From the NCBI GenBank assembly GCA_036426205.1, contig CM071579.1:15934136-15998135 (forward strand): a stretch of 64,000 nt of DNA, given 5' to 3'. The notes beneath the pieces were generated by a model, which had not been told where the DNA came from, searched no databases, and saw only the letters and a list, made by a program, of their open reading frames with translations. The stretch's first letter is position 1; every line of letters begins with the position of its first letter. This document shows, piece by piece, positions 33,945 to 45,239 of this stretch. A program made the translations under genes and the position numbers. Origin of the DNA: Ascaphus truei. Lineage: Eukaryota > Chordata > Amphibia > Anura > Ascaphidae.

Positions 33945-34895
33945 GATTCTGCTTTCTGATTGGATGGACCCGCAGCAGCAGTGCAGGACTGGCTTCTTGC
34001 TTCATTGTCGGTATACAGCTTTGGAGATACAGCGTATGTGTTATGGCACACTTTTCCCTGGATCAACTGTGACACAAAGATTGCAACATCGCGCAGGACA
34101 AACAGAGGTAATTTCAAATCATTTACCCACTATGAGATATTTTCTTGCCAGCAATTTGTACAGAGCGAGATAGGTTAACTCACTACCACGGAGAGATATA
34201 CAGCCTGCCACACTTATATACACTGTCTCCTGATCATTATAATACCCCTGCACGTGAAGGCTGCTGACAACAAGCCATTCCATACTACGTTTATTAGCTC
34301 ATATAACCACTATCCCTTCCACATGTGCTGGGATTTAAGTGTCTTTAGAGCTGCCAATGGTCTCTATATATTTCTCATATAAGAAGGAGAAAGCCTGCAC
34401 TGTTGCTGCTCCCATACAACAATCACGGAGCAACTCAGACCTCCTGTACCAAGCAGGTGAGCGACAGCACTGGGGCTTACCTTCAGGATGGTCTCAGGCC
34501 TCTGATGCCCCAGCTCTACCACTGCGCGCCTCCTGTGTGCCTTCTCCCTCTCTCATGCTGTTCTGGCCTCCCTCCCTGTCCCGGGCCTCTTTTTCCTCAC
34601 TGTCCCGCTCCAGTCCTCTCTCTCTCATGCGTGTGCCAACATCAGAGAGCCTTGCATGGGACATTGAGAGACGCCCGTAGCTGGCGAGAGCTGGGGGCCG
34701 GCGGCAGAACAAAGCAGTTGGGCCCGACCTCTGGGACCATTTTTTTGGCCCAGCTGCCGGTCCTCACGTTGCTGGCTCTCCCCAGCTGTGGAGACCTCTG
34801 GCTGGGCCCAACTTCCTGTGCCGGCCAGGCCCCCCGCAGCCAGGAGAAGGCATTTAACAGGGGGGATCATTGATTCCTCATACAGACCCTTCAAG
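33945..34895. other. No gene recognised
   Basis: CT-rich sequence around 34530-34640 gives open frames on both strands without recognisable domains. No family assigned. Confidence 0.3.
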
Positions 34896-34899
34896 CATT

Positions 34900-34932
34900 C
34901 GGCTTGGGTCCACATTTGTGGGCCTTCTTCAG
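34900..34932 (-). ncRNA. Degenerate hammerhead-like motif
   Basis: The minus strand reads CTGAAGA, A, GGCCCACAAATGTGGACC, then CAAGC. Box one and a strong stem II are kept but the GAAA box is lost. Confidence 0.3.
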
Positions 34933-35013
34933 ATGCTGTACGCATCTGCATAATGTCTGGTGAAGATTAATTGGTCCCTGACAACACCTTTGGCGTGTGG
35001 TCAGGGAGTACGT

Positions 35014-35740
35014 TGTCAGGATCGCGGCTAAACTCCACCCCACCTCCCGCACACATCACGCACCAACACCAGGGACACGCGCAGACCCCCGTCTACACGC
35101 CGCACTATTAGGGAGACCTCGGGTCCTCGCTCCTGTGCCGCAAACACAGCAGACAACCTCATCGGTGACGCAGTCACCTCACGCCGTGCCCCCCCTGCGC
35201 GCACGCTGTGTGGCAGGTAATGAAAGGACCAAACTCAGCTGTCTCCCACCTGATAACCATTCACCTTCCTCCTATCGGCTCACAGCCTACATGTGACATC
35301 ACTACCCCTGCTACCTCCCTATTGGCTCCTGTACCTTTTTATGCCCAGTCAATCCTCTGCTGGTTGCTGAGCATAAACTATTGTTTGTGTATCGTGTTTG
35401 CTGCTTACTGATCGTTGCTTGATGCTGTGTCTTGTCTCACCTTCGTTGTGACCCCTGCTCGTATCTGGATTTCTCTCTTCTGTATCCCTAAACCTCGGCT
35501 TACTTCTGGACTCCCGCTCTCTCCTCGACCACGGCTACGGATTACGACTACTCCTCTCTCCAATCCCTGACTACGGCAAGTACCACGACCTACCTGTACT
35601 CTCCTACCCTGACACGGCTACACAACCCTGACTCTGCAAGCCGGACCTGGTTTCGTGGTTGTAGGGCATCGGTTATACACATACCCACTTCAGCCTCACG
35701 GTCTAGTCCAGTTTGTGGTGAGCACATGTTACATACGTCA
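35014..35740 (+). mobile_element. Possible LTR of a gypsy-like element
   Basis: Begins TGTCAGGATCGCGGC and continues with pyrimidine-rich text, then repeated ACTCC/ACGGCTAC/GACTACGGC words as seen in some gypsy LTR and leader regions. No coding domain of that element follows. The next sequence is an unrelated LINE fragment. Boundaries uncertain. Confidence 0.3.
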
Positions 35741-35744
35741 ATGA

Positions 35745-37720
35745 TGCCCCCGGTCCGGGCAACTGTACGTACTGGCCATTGAGCCCTTCCTCTGCCAACT
35801 GAGAAAGAGGCTCACCGGGCTGGTGATGCGGGAGCCTGACATGTGGGTAGTCCTGTCAGCCTATGTTGATTACGTACTCCTCGTGGCCCAGGATCTAGTT
35901 GATCTGGAGCGGGAACAAGCGTACCAAGAGGTCTATACAGCACCCTCTTCAGCTCAGATCAACTGGTCCAAGTGCTCCAGCCTTTTGGTAGGTCCCTTAC
36001 AGGTAGACTCCTTGCACTCCCCCCCCCCCCCCATACCCCCCCCCCCCGCCACTCCCCCCCACCCCCACCCTCTCACATTTCGTAGGGGAGCAATACTTTT
36101 AAGTATCTGGGAGTCCACCTGTCTGTTGTGGAGAACCCGGCCCCAGAAAACTTCAGTGATCTTGAAGGATGGGTCATTGCTCATGTGGGATCATGGGAGT
36201 ATCTGTCAAAAATGCTTTCCCTCATGGGAAGGACTCTGGTGATCAACCAGCTGGTGGCCAGTCAGCTGTGGCACCAGCTGATTGCCATGGGTCCAACCCC
36301 TGAATTTCTCAGCAAGATCCAGAGGAAGTTGTTGGACTTTCTCTGAATGGGGAAGCATTGGGTCTCTGCGGGTGTTGTGTGCCTTCCTCTGGGAGAGGGT
36401 GGATAGGGAGTGGTGTATGTCTACTCCAAGATCCACACTTTCTTCCTCCTATACTTGCAGAGATACTTATTCGCAGATCCGTTTCAATGGTGGTGCCAGC
36501 TGGCGACCATTTTTTTCGCCAGCTGCGCGATATGGGGTATGACCAGCAACTGTTTATAATCAAGACCGAGGGGTTAGGTAGAGACCTCTCAGTTCTGCCG
36601 GCGTACTACTGGGACCTACTAAGGGCCTGGAGCCAGGTCTCCGCGACCAGGAAAGGAAAGGCGGAGGGGGGGGGGGTTGATTTCCTCGCTGAGCCCCTGC
36701 TCTTTAATCTGGCAGTGGAGGCTCGGATGTTGGATTTACCCTCCATTGCCAACTAATCCTGGTGCCAGTGACCCGAGTCTGGAGTCTGGATCTTCTGGAC
36801 TACGGACAACGGAACTGGGTAATGACAGAGGTGCTCACGCATCGTATGGGTCTGTCTACTGCCCGCATCCCTCGCTGTCTGATCCAGGAGTTTTAAGATG
36901 TAATTTTCTCCGACTCGCACACCTTCATCAAGGGGGTATTGCTGACTGGAGAGCCCTACCCACCTTTCAACCCTAGCTCTCCAGATCTTTGTGTGGGACC
37001 AAAGCCACAACAACCTCCTCAGGCTCGTCTCGTTCCAAACCTCAGTAGGTTGGGGGGCATGTTTTCGCGGAATGCCGATGAAAGGGCTGCACTCTCTTGT
37101 GTTCCATATAGTACACAACCTCGCCCTTGTTGCCCACCCTGGTACCATCTGGAGTCAGGTACTATCTGGAGTCAGGTACTATCAGCAAACGAGGGCGAGA
37201 TGCTCCGGTGGAGGGAACTCCATCAGTTGGTTCCCCGCCCCACTGGGGATCTGAGTTGGAGAGTCCTCCACGGTGCATTGAGCACAGGAGGGTACTTGGC
37301 CCATGTCACGGACTGCCCTGCCACCTGCCCCTTTTGAAGCGAAAGGGAGTTTGCGTACCATATGTATTTTATCTGCACCAGACTGCAGCCTCTCTTATCC
37401 ACCTTAAGGGGCCTTCTCCTGAAGTTCAGGCTGCACATTTCCCCATACCTTTTTATTTTCGAGTGCCCAGTGTCCTGGGACTATAAGCCTAGGGAACTCC
37501 TCACCAACCTACTCCTGGCATTGGCTAAGCTAGCCATTTTTAAGATCAGGAAGCAGCGTTTGGAACATCGTGGCCATGTTCAGGTCACTGGTGCCCTCCC
37601 ATATCTGGGCAGAGTACACATACGCCGAGTCCACAGAGACGGTTTAAGAGTTTACCTCCCAATGGCCGCCAGGCGGGGTGTTCTTCTCAGTATCCGCCCG
37701 TTCGGTTTTATTTACATGAA
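35745..37720 (+). pseudogene. Tx1-type (L1-related) LINE ORF2, 5'-truncated and frameshifted
   Basis: The translation reads GQLYVLAIEPFLCQLRKRLT, then LVMREPDMWVVLSAYVDYVL, INWSKCSSLLVG, NFSDLEGWVIAHVGSWEYL, RTLVINQLVASQLWHQLI and WVSAGVL. It follows the RT and C-terminal region of Tx1-type LINEs. Later parts (SREFAYHMYFICTRLQPLLS, LLALAKLAIFKIRKQRLEHR) fit its zinc-knuckle/C-terminal region up to about 37700. The catalytic YADD reads YVDY, and at least three frame changes and a C-run insertion (36020-36060) break the frame. The endonuclease half is absent, as in a typical 5'-truncated insertion. Confidence 0.8.
36018..36075. repeat. C-rich low-complexity insertion inside the LINE
   Basis: Runs of C broken by ATA and GCCACT lie where the LINE frame should continue. 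It probably arose by slippage after insertion. Confidence 0.8.
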
Positions 37721-37799
37721 TAATCCTTTTTTAGTGCACTTTATTTTAAGTTACTGTTGCACTAAATCCGGGTTTATGTTATATTTGTGTTAGTCTGGT

Positions 37800-38486
37800 A
37801 TGTTCTACTCTCACTGCGTCCTTCGGAACATCGAGTTAACGGTTTAGCTGGCCAATCAGCAAAACCATATCAAATAGTCATCTTCCAAAAATTGCACACA
37901 TCTGACACAAAGGTCAAATTCCACTAAGTTTACAAACTTCAGCTGAGATTTTGTACATCTCTAGTTACTAAGAGTGGGTCTTTATGACTTTTGCTACTCT
38001 TACTTTTTAATTGAACACATTACCTAGAGTCCCATTTTATTACTTGTGTCTGAAGGTTTTGTTCTTTGCATTTTTCAGGTTGCGCAAATCTTGTGAGCGC
38101 GGCTCGCCAGAGCCCATTTCCATTACATCACCCTCTTTCCCACATAAATCAAGGAAATCAGACAAGGAAGTCTTCCAAAACCAAGAATCTCACTTGCAGA
38201 TTATTAAATTGCTCTTAATCCTTTTCAGTTAATTATCTGCACATTTCATTTCGAGGTTCTGTCTTGAGCCAGAGTAATCCTTTAGCGAACGTTAGATTGT
38301 ATAACAGAACAGAGCATCTGGTACAGGCCGAAATATGCAGTGTGACCCTTCACTCCACCACTTATCAAAACAGTATAAATTAGGGAGAGTCCAGCAGAGT
38401 CATCATGGCAAAGAAAGCCACAGTAAATCCACATATTTAAGCCATACAAACTTTTCCACCAATGACCCTTTCACAATACCCGACTA
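37800..38486. other. No confirmed gene; one weak candidate exon
   Basis: Unique-looking sequence. A T-rich tract ending in CAG near 38080 precedes an open frame (CERGSPEPISITSPSFPHKS) that stops at 38230. I do not recognise the protein. See findings. Confidence 0.25.
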
Positions 38487-38848
38487 GCACCCTCACTATC
38501 CCCCTTTAAGACCCACCTTAAGACACATCTGCTTAAAGAAGCATATGAATAGCACTGTGGATAATCATGGACACATGATACATAAAGCTTGGCCCCCTGC
38601 AGACGCACTTACTATAATTCCCTCCTACTGTCTCTGTACGTTCTCCCTACCTACCAATTAGATTGTAAGCTCCTCGGAGCAGGGACTCCTCTTCCTTAAT
38701 GTTACTTTTATGTCTGAAGCACTTATTCCCATGATCTGTTATTTATATTATTTGTTATTTATATGATATGTATTACTACTGTGAAGCACTATGTACATTT
38801 ATGGCGCTATATAAATAAAGACATACAATACAATACATAGCAATCGCT
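38487..38848 (+). mobile_element. L2-like LINE 3' end
   Basis: Encodes the last residues of ORF2 (FKTHLKTHLLKEAYE equivalent around 38505-38550, stop after ATGAATAG). The 3' UTR words ATTGTAAGCTCCTCGGAGC and GGCGCTATATAAATAAAG follow. This is the plus-strand counterpart of the copy at 2118. Confidence 0.85.
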
Positions 38849-38849
38849 C

Positions 38850-39952
38850 CATGCTGTAGGTGTAGGTAACATCAGGTAAAGAGGAATTGCATTATTTATT
38901 CAGTCGTTTAGCCGAGTTGTCAGTTGAGCGCAGTTAGCATTTTAAGGTGGTGCCCCAACTTTCTACGCAGCGAATATAAAAACGCACAAATTCACAGGGT
39001 CAGCAAATCAGGGTACGGGTCAGGTCATCTCCCATAGCCCATAATAAATAGCAGGAACACAGACAGCCCTAAGTTGGCAGTCTGAAGCGTCACTTCCTTG
39101 ACACTCCACTTGGAATGGCTTTTGATATAGTCAGGTGTTGGACTCATAAAAGGTACCGGGGAAAGCAGTGAAGGAGCAGCCAGTACACTTTTCGCCATAT
39201 GTGAATCAAGTGTAACATACTGTGTAGTCTTGGTAATAACTATTGATGCTGGGAAGGCCATATGTACCAAGAGCTAGTAATATGACCCGTAACCTTCGCT
39301 GTGCAGCTGGCCCCTCTAGAATCGTAAGGGTTGACAGCCTCCAACCACCATAATACTGCAGGAGACTGACAAAGTAAAACAAAAGCATGTGGAAGACATC
39401 AAGCTCACAATGTTTAACATAAGCAGCTCTAATAGACCTTTCTTATTAGCAGGCACAGCCCCCTGCAGTTCTACAAATTAGCCCTAAAACCCCTGGGAAC
39501 AGGGGCCAGCAGCTGCTGCACTGATGCAAAGTCCTTAAGTGAGAACGATCCATCTGCTCGGCTTTGCAATTAACCCCTTGCTTGTGAGACCCAGCGGCTC
39601 GTCTGTTCAGTCCATGACATGCTATTCACTCTCTGCACGAGTTTCGCCCATAGAGTTGGCATCCATCAAGTATCAGCTGTGATGATAATGAGAGAGGCAC
39701 ATTCCTTGTGAAAGAAAAGCAGAGAGGTTCGCAGTTGAAACGCCACGAAAAGGCCTAGAGCTTTTAATTTAATTATTCTAATTGAAGTTGGCTTAACTGC
39801 TACCTTCTTCCATATGCGTGGGACGCCCACTTAGAGAAGCAAATTAAAAAATGTTATGAGGACAAAGTGGGTATTTAAACCATTGGTTTTGCACATCTTC
39901 TGATAAATGCCAAGCCCTTAAAAACTTGTGTAGTCCAATCAGAGGGTTTACA
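38850..39952. other. No gene recognised; possible conserved non-coding stretch
   Basis: The 39560-39840 part is non-repetitive and contains TTTTAATTTAATTATTCTAA with flanking balanced-composition text. It could be a regulatory conserved element, but this cannot be tested here. Confidence 0.25.
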
Positions 39953-39960
39953 ATTTAGAT

Positions 39961-40143
39961 CAGGGGTGGCCAACACCAGTCCTCAAGGGCCACCAACAGG
40001 TCAGGTTATAAGGATATCCCTGCTTCAGCACAGGTGGCTCAATCAGTGGCTCAGTCTTCAAATGTACCACCTGTGCTGAAGTAGAGATATCCTTATAACG
40101 TACCTGTTGGTGGCCCTTAAGGACTGGGAATTGTCCGCCCCTG
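39961..40143. mobile_element. Palindromic hAT-type MITE with perfect 8-bp TSD
   Basis: Starts CAGGGGTGGCCAACACCAGT and ends GTCCGCCCCTG. ATTTAGAT flanks it at 39953-39960 and 40144-40151. The arms are complementary along nearly the full 183 bp. The core word GATATCCCTGCTTCAGCAC is the family hallmark. Confidence 0.92.
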
Positions 40144-40159
40144 ATTTAGATGAAGAACT

Positions 40160-40940
40160 GGCTAGTTGGACAGCACTAAAAGGCAACTATATCATGTCAG
40201 CATCTATAGCTGCAAAGGGATATGGAGACACTGCAGCAGCCCCGGAGAGAAGGCCATTTCTCCCGTTTACACGATAAAAAGCAGCATATTTAGTGCTTCC
40301 TCGCTGGAAACCCCCATTGTTCTACACAGCTTAGCTTCTGAACAAAAACACTTAAAACGGTGACGGTGGCACAGGTTTGGCTGTATTTACCTTTAGCGTG
40401 GGTCCGTGGTGGCGGATCTTGATGGTAATACATGTTTTTAAGACCCGAGCTGTACGATTGGGTTGAATGTAATGGAAAGAAACACTTTGTGTATTGTTAA
40501 CAACACAATTTTATGAAGAGCGTTGCACGCGGTAGATTAATTCTCACGTCGGCTAGTGTGATAATAGAGGCCAGAGGCGTAGTTTCTAAGGTATCAAATT
40601 GTGTGGGTGGTGAGACTTATACAATAAGTCACTAATCTGCATACAACACATGTCAAGGAAATTCATTTGATACCACTTATGTAGAATAATGAAAAAACAA
40701 TCATTGGCAGCAAGCTTCTTTGATCAGTATATAATGTGAAATTTGATTCAAGTACAAACATTGGAGATCAGATCTCTTACCAGACTTATAACTCATCAAG
40801 AATAATATGTGCTGGGAATATGAGATGGCAAACGTTTATTGAGTCACATTAGTTGTACACGCTACATTAACAACGCTGTGAGAGGACCACAATGCTTTGC
40901 ATTACATGGTTGCTTTCATAGTCAATGATGTTGAGTTAGG
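40160..40940. other. No gene recognised
   Basis: AT-rich, unique-looking sequence without repeat or exon signals that I can support. Confidence 0.3.
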
Positions 40941-41401
40941 CAGTGCCATGTGTGTATTCTGCCAGTCTCATGTGATTATTCTGCTAGTCCCATCTGGGTA
41001 TTCTGCCAGTCCCATCTGGGTATTCTGCCAGTCCCATCTGGGTATTTTGGCAGTCCCATGTGGGTATTCTGCCAGTCCCATGTGGGTATTCTGGCAGTCC
41101 CATGTGGGAATTCTGCCAGGACCATGTGGGAATTCTGCCAGAACCATGTGGGAATTCTGCCAGTCCCATCTGGGTATTCTGCCAGTCGCATTTGGGAATT
41201 CTGCCAGGACCATGTGGGAATTCTGCCAGTCCCATGTGGGTATTCTGCCAGTCCCATGTGGGAATTCTGCCAGTCCCATGTGGGAATTCTGCCAGTCCCA
41301 TGTGGGTATTCTGCCAGTCCCATGTGGGTATTCTGTCATTCCCATGTGGGTATTCTGCCAGTCCCATGTGGGTATTCTGCCAATCCCATGTGGGTATTCT
41401 G
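40941..41401. repeat. 22-bp minisatellite, about 21 copies
   Basis: The unit GGGTATTCTGCCAGTCCCAT plus GT or CT (22 bp) has T/A variation at GGGTATT versus GGGAATT and a few GGACC or GAACC variants. Since 22 is not divisible by three and the unit lacks stops, several frames on both strands stay open. These are not genes. Confidence 0.95.
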
Positions 41402-41404
41402 CAG

Positions 41405-41930
41405 CAACATTTTTCTCTTCAATTAAGTCTCTTGTCCAGTGCAAATCTTAGATATTTTTGTATCCATCACTTTCTTTTCATTCAAATGATTGTTGATTCT
41501 TGGAACTAGAATTGTATTTTGTTTATTGACCTCCGGGACATCCTGTGCTGCCTCGTAAACAAGAACATTGAACAACAGTCACTTGTATACAATGGGGTTC
41601 CTAACATAATGCAGAATAACCGCTAACAAGCTCACAAATCCTTGGGCTGCCAGGTTGTGTAAAGTTAGTATTTTGGATATTTTCTGGTAATGTTGAATTC
41701 CATTTATTCTGACATCAAAATGATCTTTTCATTTTTTAGTCTACAATTAACATATACAAAAGCCACGTGTTACTATATTATTAATGACAATGAGATACAG
41801 CACTGACTAAATAAGTGGATACATCTTAACAATTACAGCATTCTATGCCCTTCAGATGAAATGTTCCATATGTAACCACAGCATTGTTCTACTAACTAAT
41901 GTATAGTGAGTGCCCTGGATAAGGATGCTA
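41405..41930. other. No gene recognised
   Basis: AT-rich sequence between the minisatellite and the L2 fragment. Nothing recognised. Confidence 0.3.
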
Positions 41931-41933
41931 TGT

Positions 41934-42330
41934 ATGTATGTCTTTATTTATATAGCGCCATTAATGTATATAGCGCTTCACAGCAGTAATATACGTGACA
42001 CTCATATAAATAACAAATAATACAAATAACACATAATGGGAAGAAGCACTTCAGCCATACAAGTGACACTTAAGAAAAGGAGTCCCTGTCCCAAAGAGCT
42101 TACAATCTAATTGGTAAGTAAGAAGAACGTACAGAGAGAGTAGGAAGGTGTTCTGGTAAGTGTGTGTGCAAGGGGCCAAGGTCGATGTACTATGAGGTGT
42201 AAAGTATCATCCATGGAGCTGCTCATATGCTTCGTTAAAGAGGTGGATTTTAAAGTGGATAGAGAGGGTGCTAGTAGAATACTGAGGGAAGGGATTTTCA
42301 GAGGTGTGGGCTAGTCAGAGAGAGCTATAT
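41934..42330 (-). mobile_element. L2-like LINE 3' end, minus strand
   Basis: GTCTTTATTTATATAGCGCC at the left is the complement of the L2 tail. AGAGCTTACAATCTAATTGG and the ORF2 end (minus strand near 42230-42330) follow. It parallels the copy at 2118 but is shorter and more diverged. Confidence 0.85.
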
Positions 42331-42429
42331 AAATGCTGTTATAAATAAATAAAAAATAAATACATTGTCTCTTGCACTCAGAAGCAATATGGTGGTATTC
42401 AATATGAATGGGGTTTAAATCTTTCCTAG

Positions 42430-43589
42430 TGTAGCCCCCTTTCCCCCGTGTCTAGTGAAACTACCAGTGGTGTGTTACCTGAGTGGCTTGCAGGAGACCT
42501 GATCCTCCGCCGCTGGGAGCCTGGGGTGATTGTGTTCGTGTTACACAGTGCCTCCACCTGGGAGAGATCCTAACACAGTAGGATTACCTCTCTCAGTCAC
42601 CCAATATATACAGTAAATACACACACCGGGTATAGAACAACAGTATTTACTGACATAAAACACACACCAAAATATAACCGTGACCACACAATGCTCTGCA
42701 CCCACAGTAACACCACCCACCCTGGTAGAGCCCCCCAAAGTACTGAGGTGCCTGGGCACTTAACCCGTTAGTGTCCACAGACCAGGCCCACCCAAAGCGT
42801 GCATGTGTAGAGTAGTGCTACCCACAGTGTGTATGGCCGTTGGTGCACGTGATACCTCTCCCGGTCTCAGTCCAGACCAGGACAATCCAAAGATGTTGAT
42901 CTGTCGGACCGCACAATTATCCCACGCCGCGTCTACCATGTCCTTTCCATCCACCACTGGAGGGATCTCCCGCATGGAGTGTGTCCATGTAAAGTGTCTC
43001 TGGTAGAGTGCCGGTGTTCTGGTCACAGACCACTGGCTGTGCGCAACACGTGGCGTCCTCCACCGGTGCACTACCACTGTAAACTACTGGGGAAGCATCC
43101 CTATCTATGGGCCTTCCCTGAAGCAGCCACAAACTAGACGTGTTGGGGCCTAGCGGAGGCCTAAGGGGCAAATCTAGGCTTAATCCAGAGGATTAAGAGG
43201 ACATTACCTCTCTGGTTGCTGCTGCCCTTCCGACAGGCGTGGTGCTTTTCGCACGCCAAATGTATCTATTCCCTTCATAAGGAATCCGGCTGCCCGAATG
43301 GCTGTGCTTGCCCCCGTGGGTACCTGCCCTGGAGTCTGCTGGGACTTGTGGTCTGTGCGGAGCCTGCCTCTAATGGCCACCGCACTGTGCTCCCGTTGCA
43401 CATGCGCAGAGCTCCTATCGCACATGCGCGACTATAAAAATGGTGGCCCCCGCTTGCCGGATGCACCGCGGAGCTCCGGACTGCTCTCCCTAACTGCCCC
43501 ACCGCCACTACTGGAGACCAGGTCCCTAGGCAGCCCGGCGGTACCCACCCCTGCACCAGCGTCGGAGGTAAGAGGGGAACCTGGCTACA
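42430..43589 (-). mobile_element. Solo LTR of the chromovirus family, antisense
   Basis: Starts TGTAGCCCCCTTTCC and ends CCTGGCTACA. It carries the family's GATCCTCCGCCGCTGGGAGC, GTGCCTCCACC and CACATGCGCGAC words. The flanks (CTAG left, TCAG right) do not form a clean 4-bp duplication. Confidence 0.7.
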
Positions 43590-44149
43590 TCAGCATATAA
43601 AGCTTACAAACTAAACTGGTATCTCCTTATTCGACATGAACCTGCTTCCCAGTATCGGAGAAGAGACCAGCTCTATTTAAATGATAACATCTTCTCCAGT
43701 ACAGGGAAGTGACTATTAAACTATTGAATTAAGGTCTTAGAAGCTTTTTTTGTACAAATTGTTTCATCAGTATGTTGAACTTTGTCTAAAATAACTTTTC
43801 CTTCCTTCCACGATTGAGGCTATAAGTCCACAAGCGGGTTTATATTTAGTTTAGAATTACATGTTGTGAAGCTTAGACTTTACATTAAATGGTTATATAT
43901 AATGTTTCCCATTCATTAAAATACTGTGGCTGCTCCACAACGCTGCAATAAAAGACAAAACAACCTAAAAAAAGAACCACCAACTGAATTTACCTAAAAT
44001 GAACGTGTCGTCTTAAAGAGACAGTCCCACACACCCAGTCAAAGAATCAACCAATAGAAAGTTAGGGTGGGCCGGTTTCGCTGGTTTCCCTTCCGAATCT
44101 TGCAAAGTTTAAACTTCATTCAGAAGTTTGGGTTAAAGAAGCAGAACCG

Positions 44150-44830
44150 GCTGCATTGCGTTTTAAAATTTATTTGATAAATTACAGGTTTGAAGCAGGG
44201 GGTCTCTAGTGCTTAACTGTGTTAATTTCAGCTCCCGGGACCCCCTGCTTCCAGACATACTTACCTCCGTAGTGGTGCCTGTATCCCCTGTGAAGTTTAA
44301 ACGTCCCGACACGCTGGCCAATAGGTACTGTAGCTGCAATGGATGATGTCACAGCTTCCTATTGGAATGAAGATGGGGCACACGGACTTCCAAAATAAAG
44401 AGATTTATTAAAGCATACACAACGTTTCGACCCTAAGGTCTTTGTCAAGTGCAAAAAGTCAAGTGCCCCTTTTGCACTGACAAAGACCTTAGGGTCGAAG
44501 TTGCGTATGCTTTAATAAATCTCTTTATTTTGGAAATCCGTGTGCCCCATCTTCATTCCTTTTTGTATGGCCGCGGGAGCAACCGGTAATTGGTATCACT
44601 CTTTATATCATATTGTGGGTGCAGCCATTTACTCTTGTTTCTATCACAGCTTCCTATTGGCCCATAGGACATTTAAATGCCGCCATTATGTTAGGCACAA
44701 CACGCCGTTCCTGCCTGCCCGCTATGGACGAAAGTAGGGGATCCCCACAGCTGAAATTAACACAGATCAGCTCCGGAGACCCCCTGCTTCAATCCTGTAA
44801 TGAAAAATAAAATAGCAAAGTTCCAGCCAA
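44150..44830. mobile_element. Foldback element built of the AGCAGGGGGTC module, interrupted by a second foldback
   Basis: TTACAGGTTTGAAGCAGGGG and GTGTTAATTTCAGCT on the left are mirrored by AGCTGAAATTAACACAG and CCCCCTGCTTCAATCCTGTAA on the right (44747-44800). Near the centre, GGCCAATAGG and CCTATTGGCCC are mirrored. The 278-bp element at 44366 sits in the spacer. Confidence 0.65.
44366..44643. mobile_element. Foldback insertion with hammerhead-like motifs and a 17-bp target duplication
   Basis: TCACAGCTTCCTATTGG occurs at 44349-44365 and 44644-44660, an exact 17-bp target-site duplication. Inside, arms 44366-44456 and 44470-44559 are inverted copies (AATGAAGATGGGGCACACGG and CCGTGTGCCCCATCTTCATT). 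Each holds a core-like motif, TTGACAAAGACC-TTA-GGGTC then GAAACGTTG (complete on the minus strand at 44419-44449, damaged on the plus strand). An 80-bp unpaired tail follows. Duplications of this size suit target-primed retroposition. Confidence 0.8.
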
Positions 44831-45056
44831 AACCAGTGAAAGCTTTTTTTGGAGGGGCAGGGGGGGGGGGGGCGATACAACCTGGCCATACTTTTAGGTA
44901 TGCTAATGTAAAAACTAGCGAAAACGTCAAAGTTCGAAAGTTCTCCCCGCATTTCTAAAAACCTTCTGGAGATTTTTCCATATTTTGTTTTAGAAATCCC
45001 CACACCGCTAATAAAAATGTATCAATGGGATCAGCGTCCTTAGAAAGACCCTATTA

Positions 45057-45236
45057 CAGGGGTGGGCAACGCCAGTTTCTACGTGCTACCAACAGGTCAG
45101 GCTTTCGGGGATATACTCTGCTTCAGCACATGTGGCTCAATCAGTGGCTCAGTCTTACTGCACCCCAGTGCTGAAGCAGGGGTAGCTAAAAATCTGACCT
45201 ATTGGTGGCCCTTGAGGACTGGAGTTGCCCACCCTT
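45057..45236. mobile_element. Palindromic hAT-type MITE, diverged copy
   Basis: Starts CAGGGGTGGGCAACGCCAGT and ends ACTGGAGTTGCCCACCC. The middle (CAGCACATGTGGCTCAATCA) and its mirror are diverged. No clean 8-bp duplication. Confidence 0.75.
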
Positions 45237-45239
45237 CCC

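Noticed and set aside
40941..41401. Possible CRISPR-like array
   Set aside because: Units are contiguous 22-bp repeats without unique spacers, and the genome is eukaryotic.
40897..41509. Overlapping 115-184-residue open frames on both strands
   Set aside because: They are translations of the 22-bp minisatellite in different frames. No start context, domain or codon bias.
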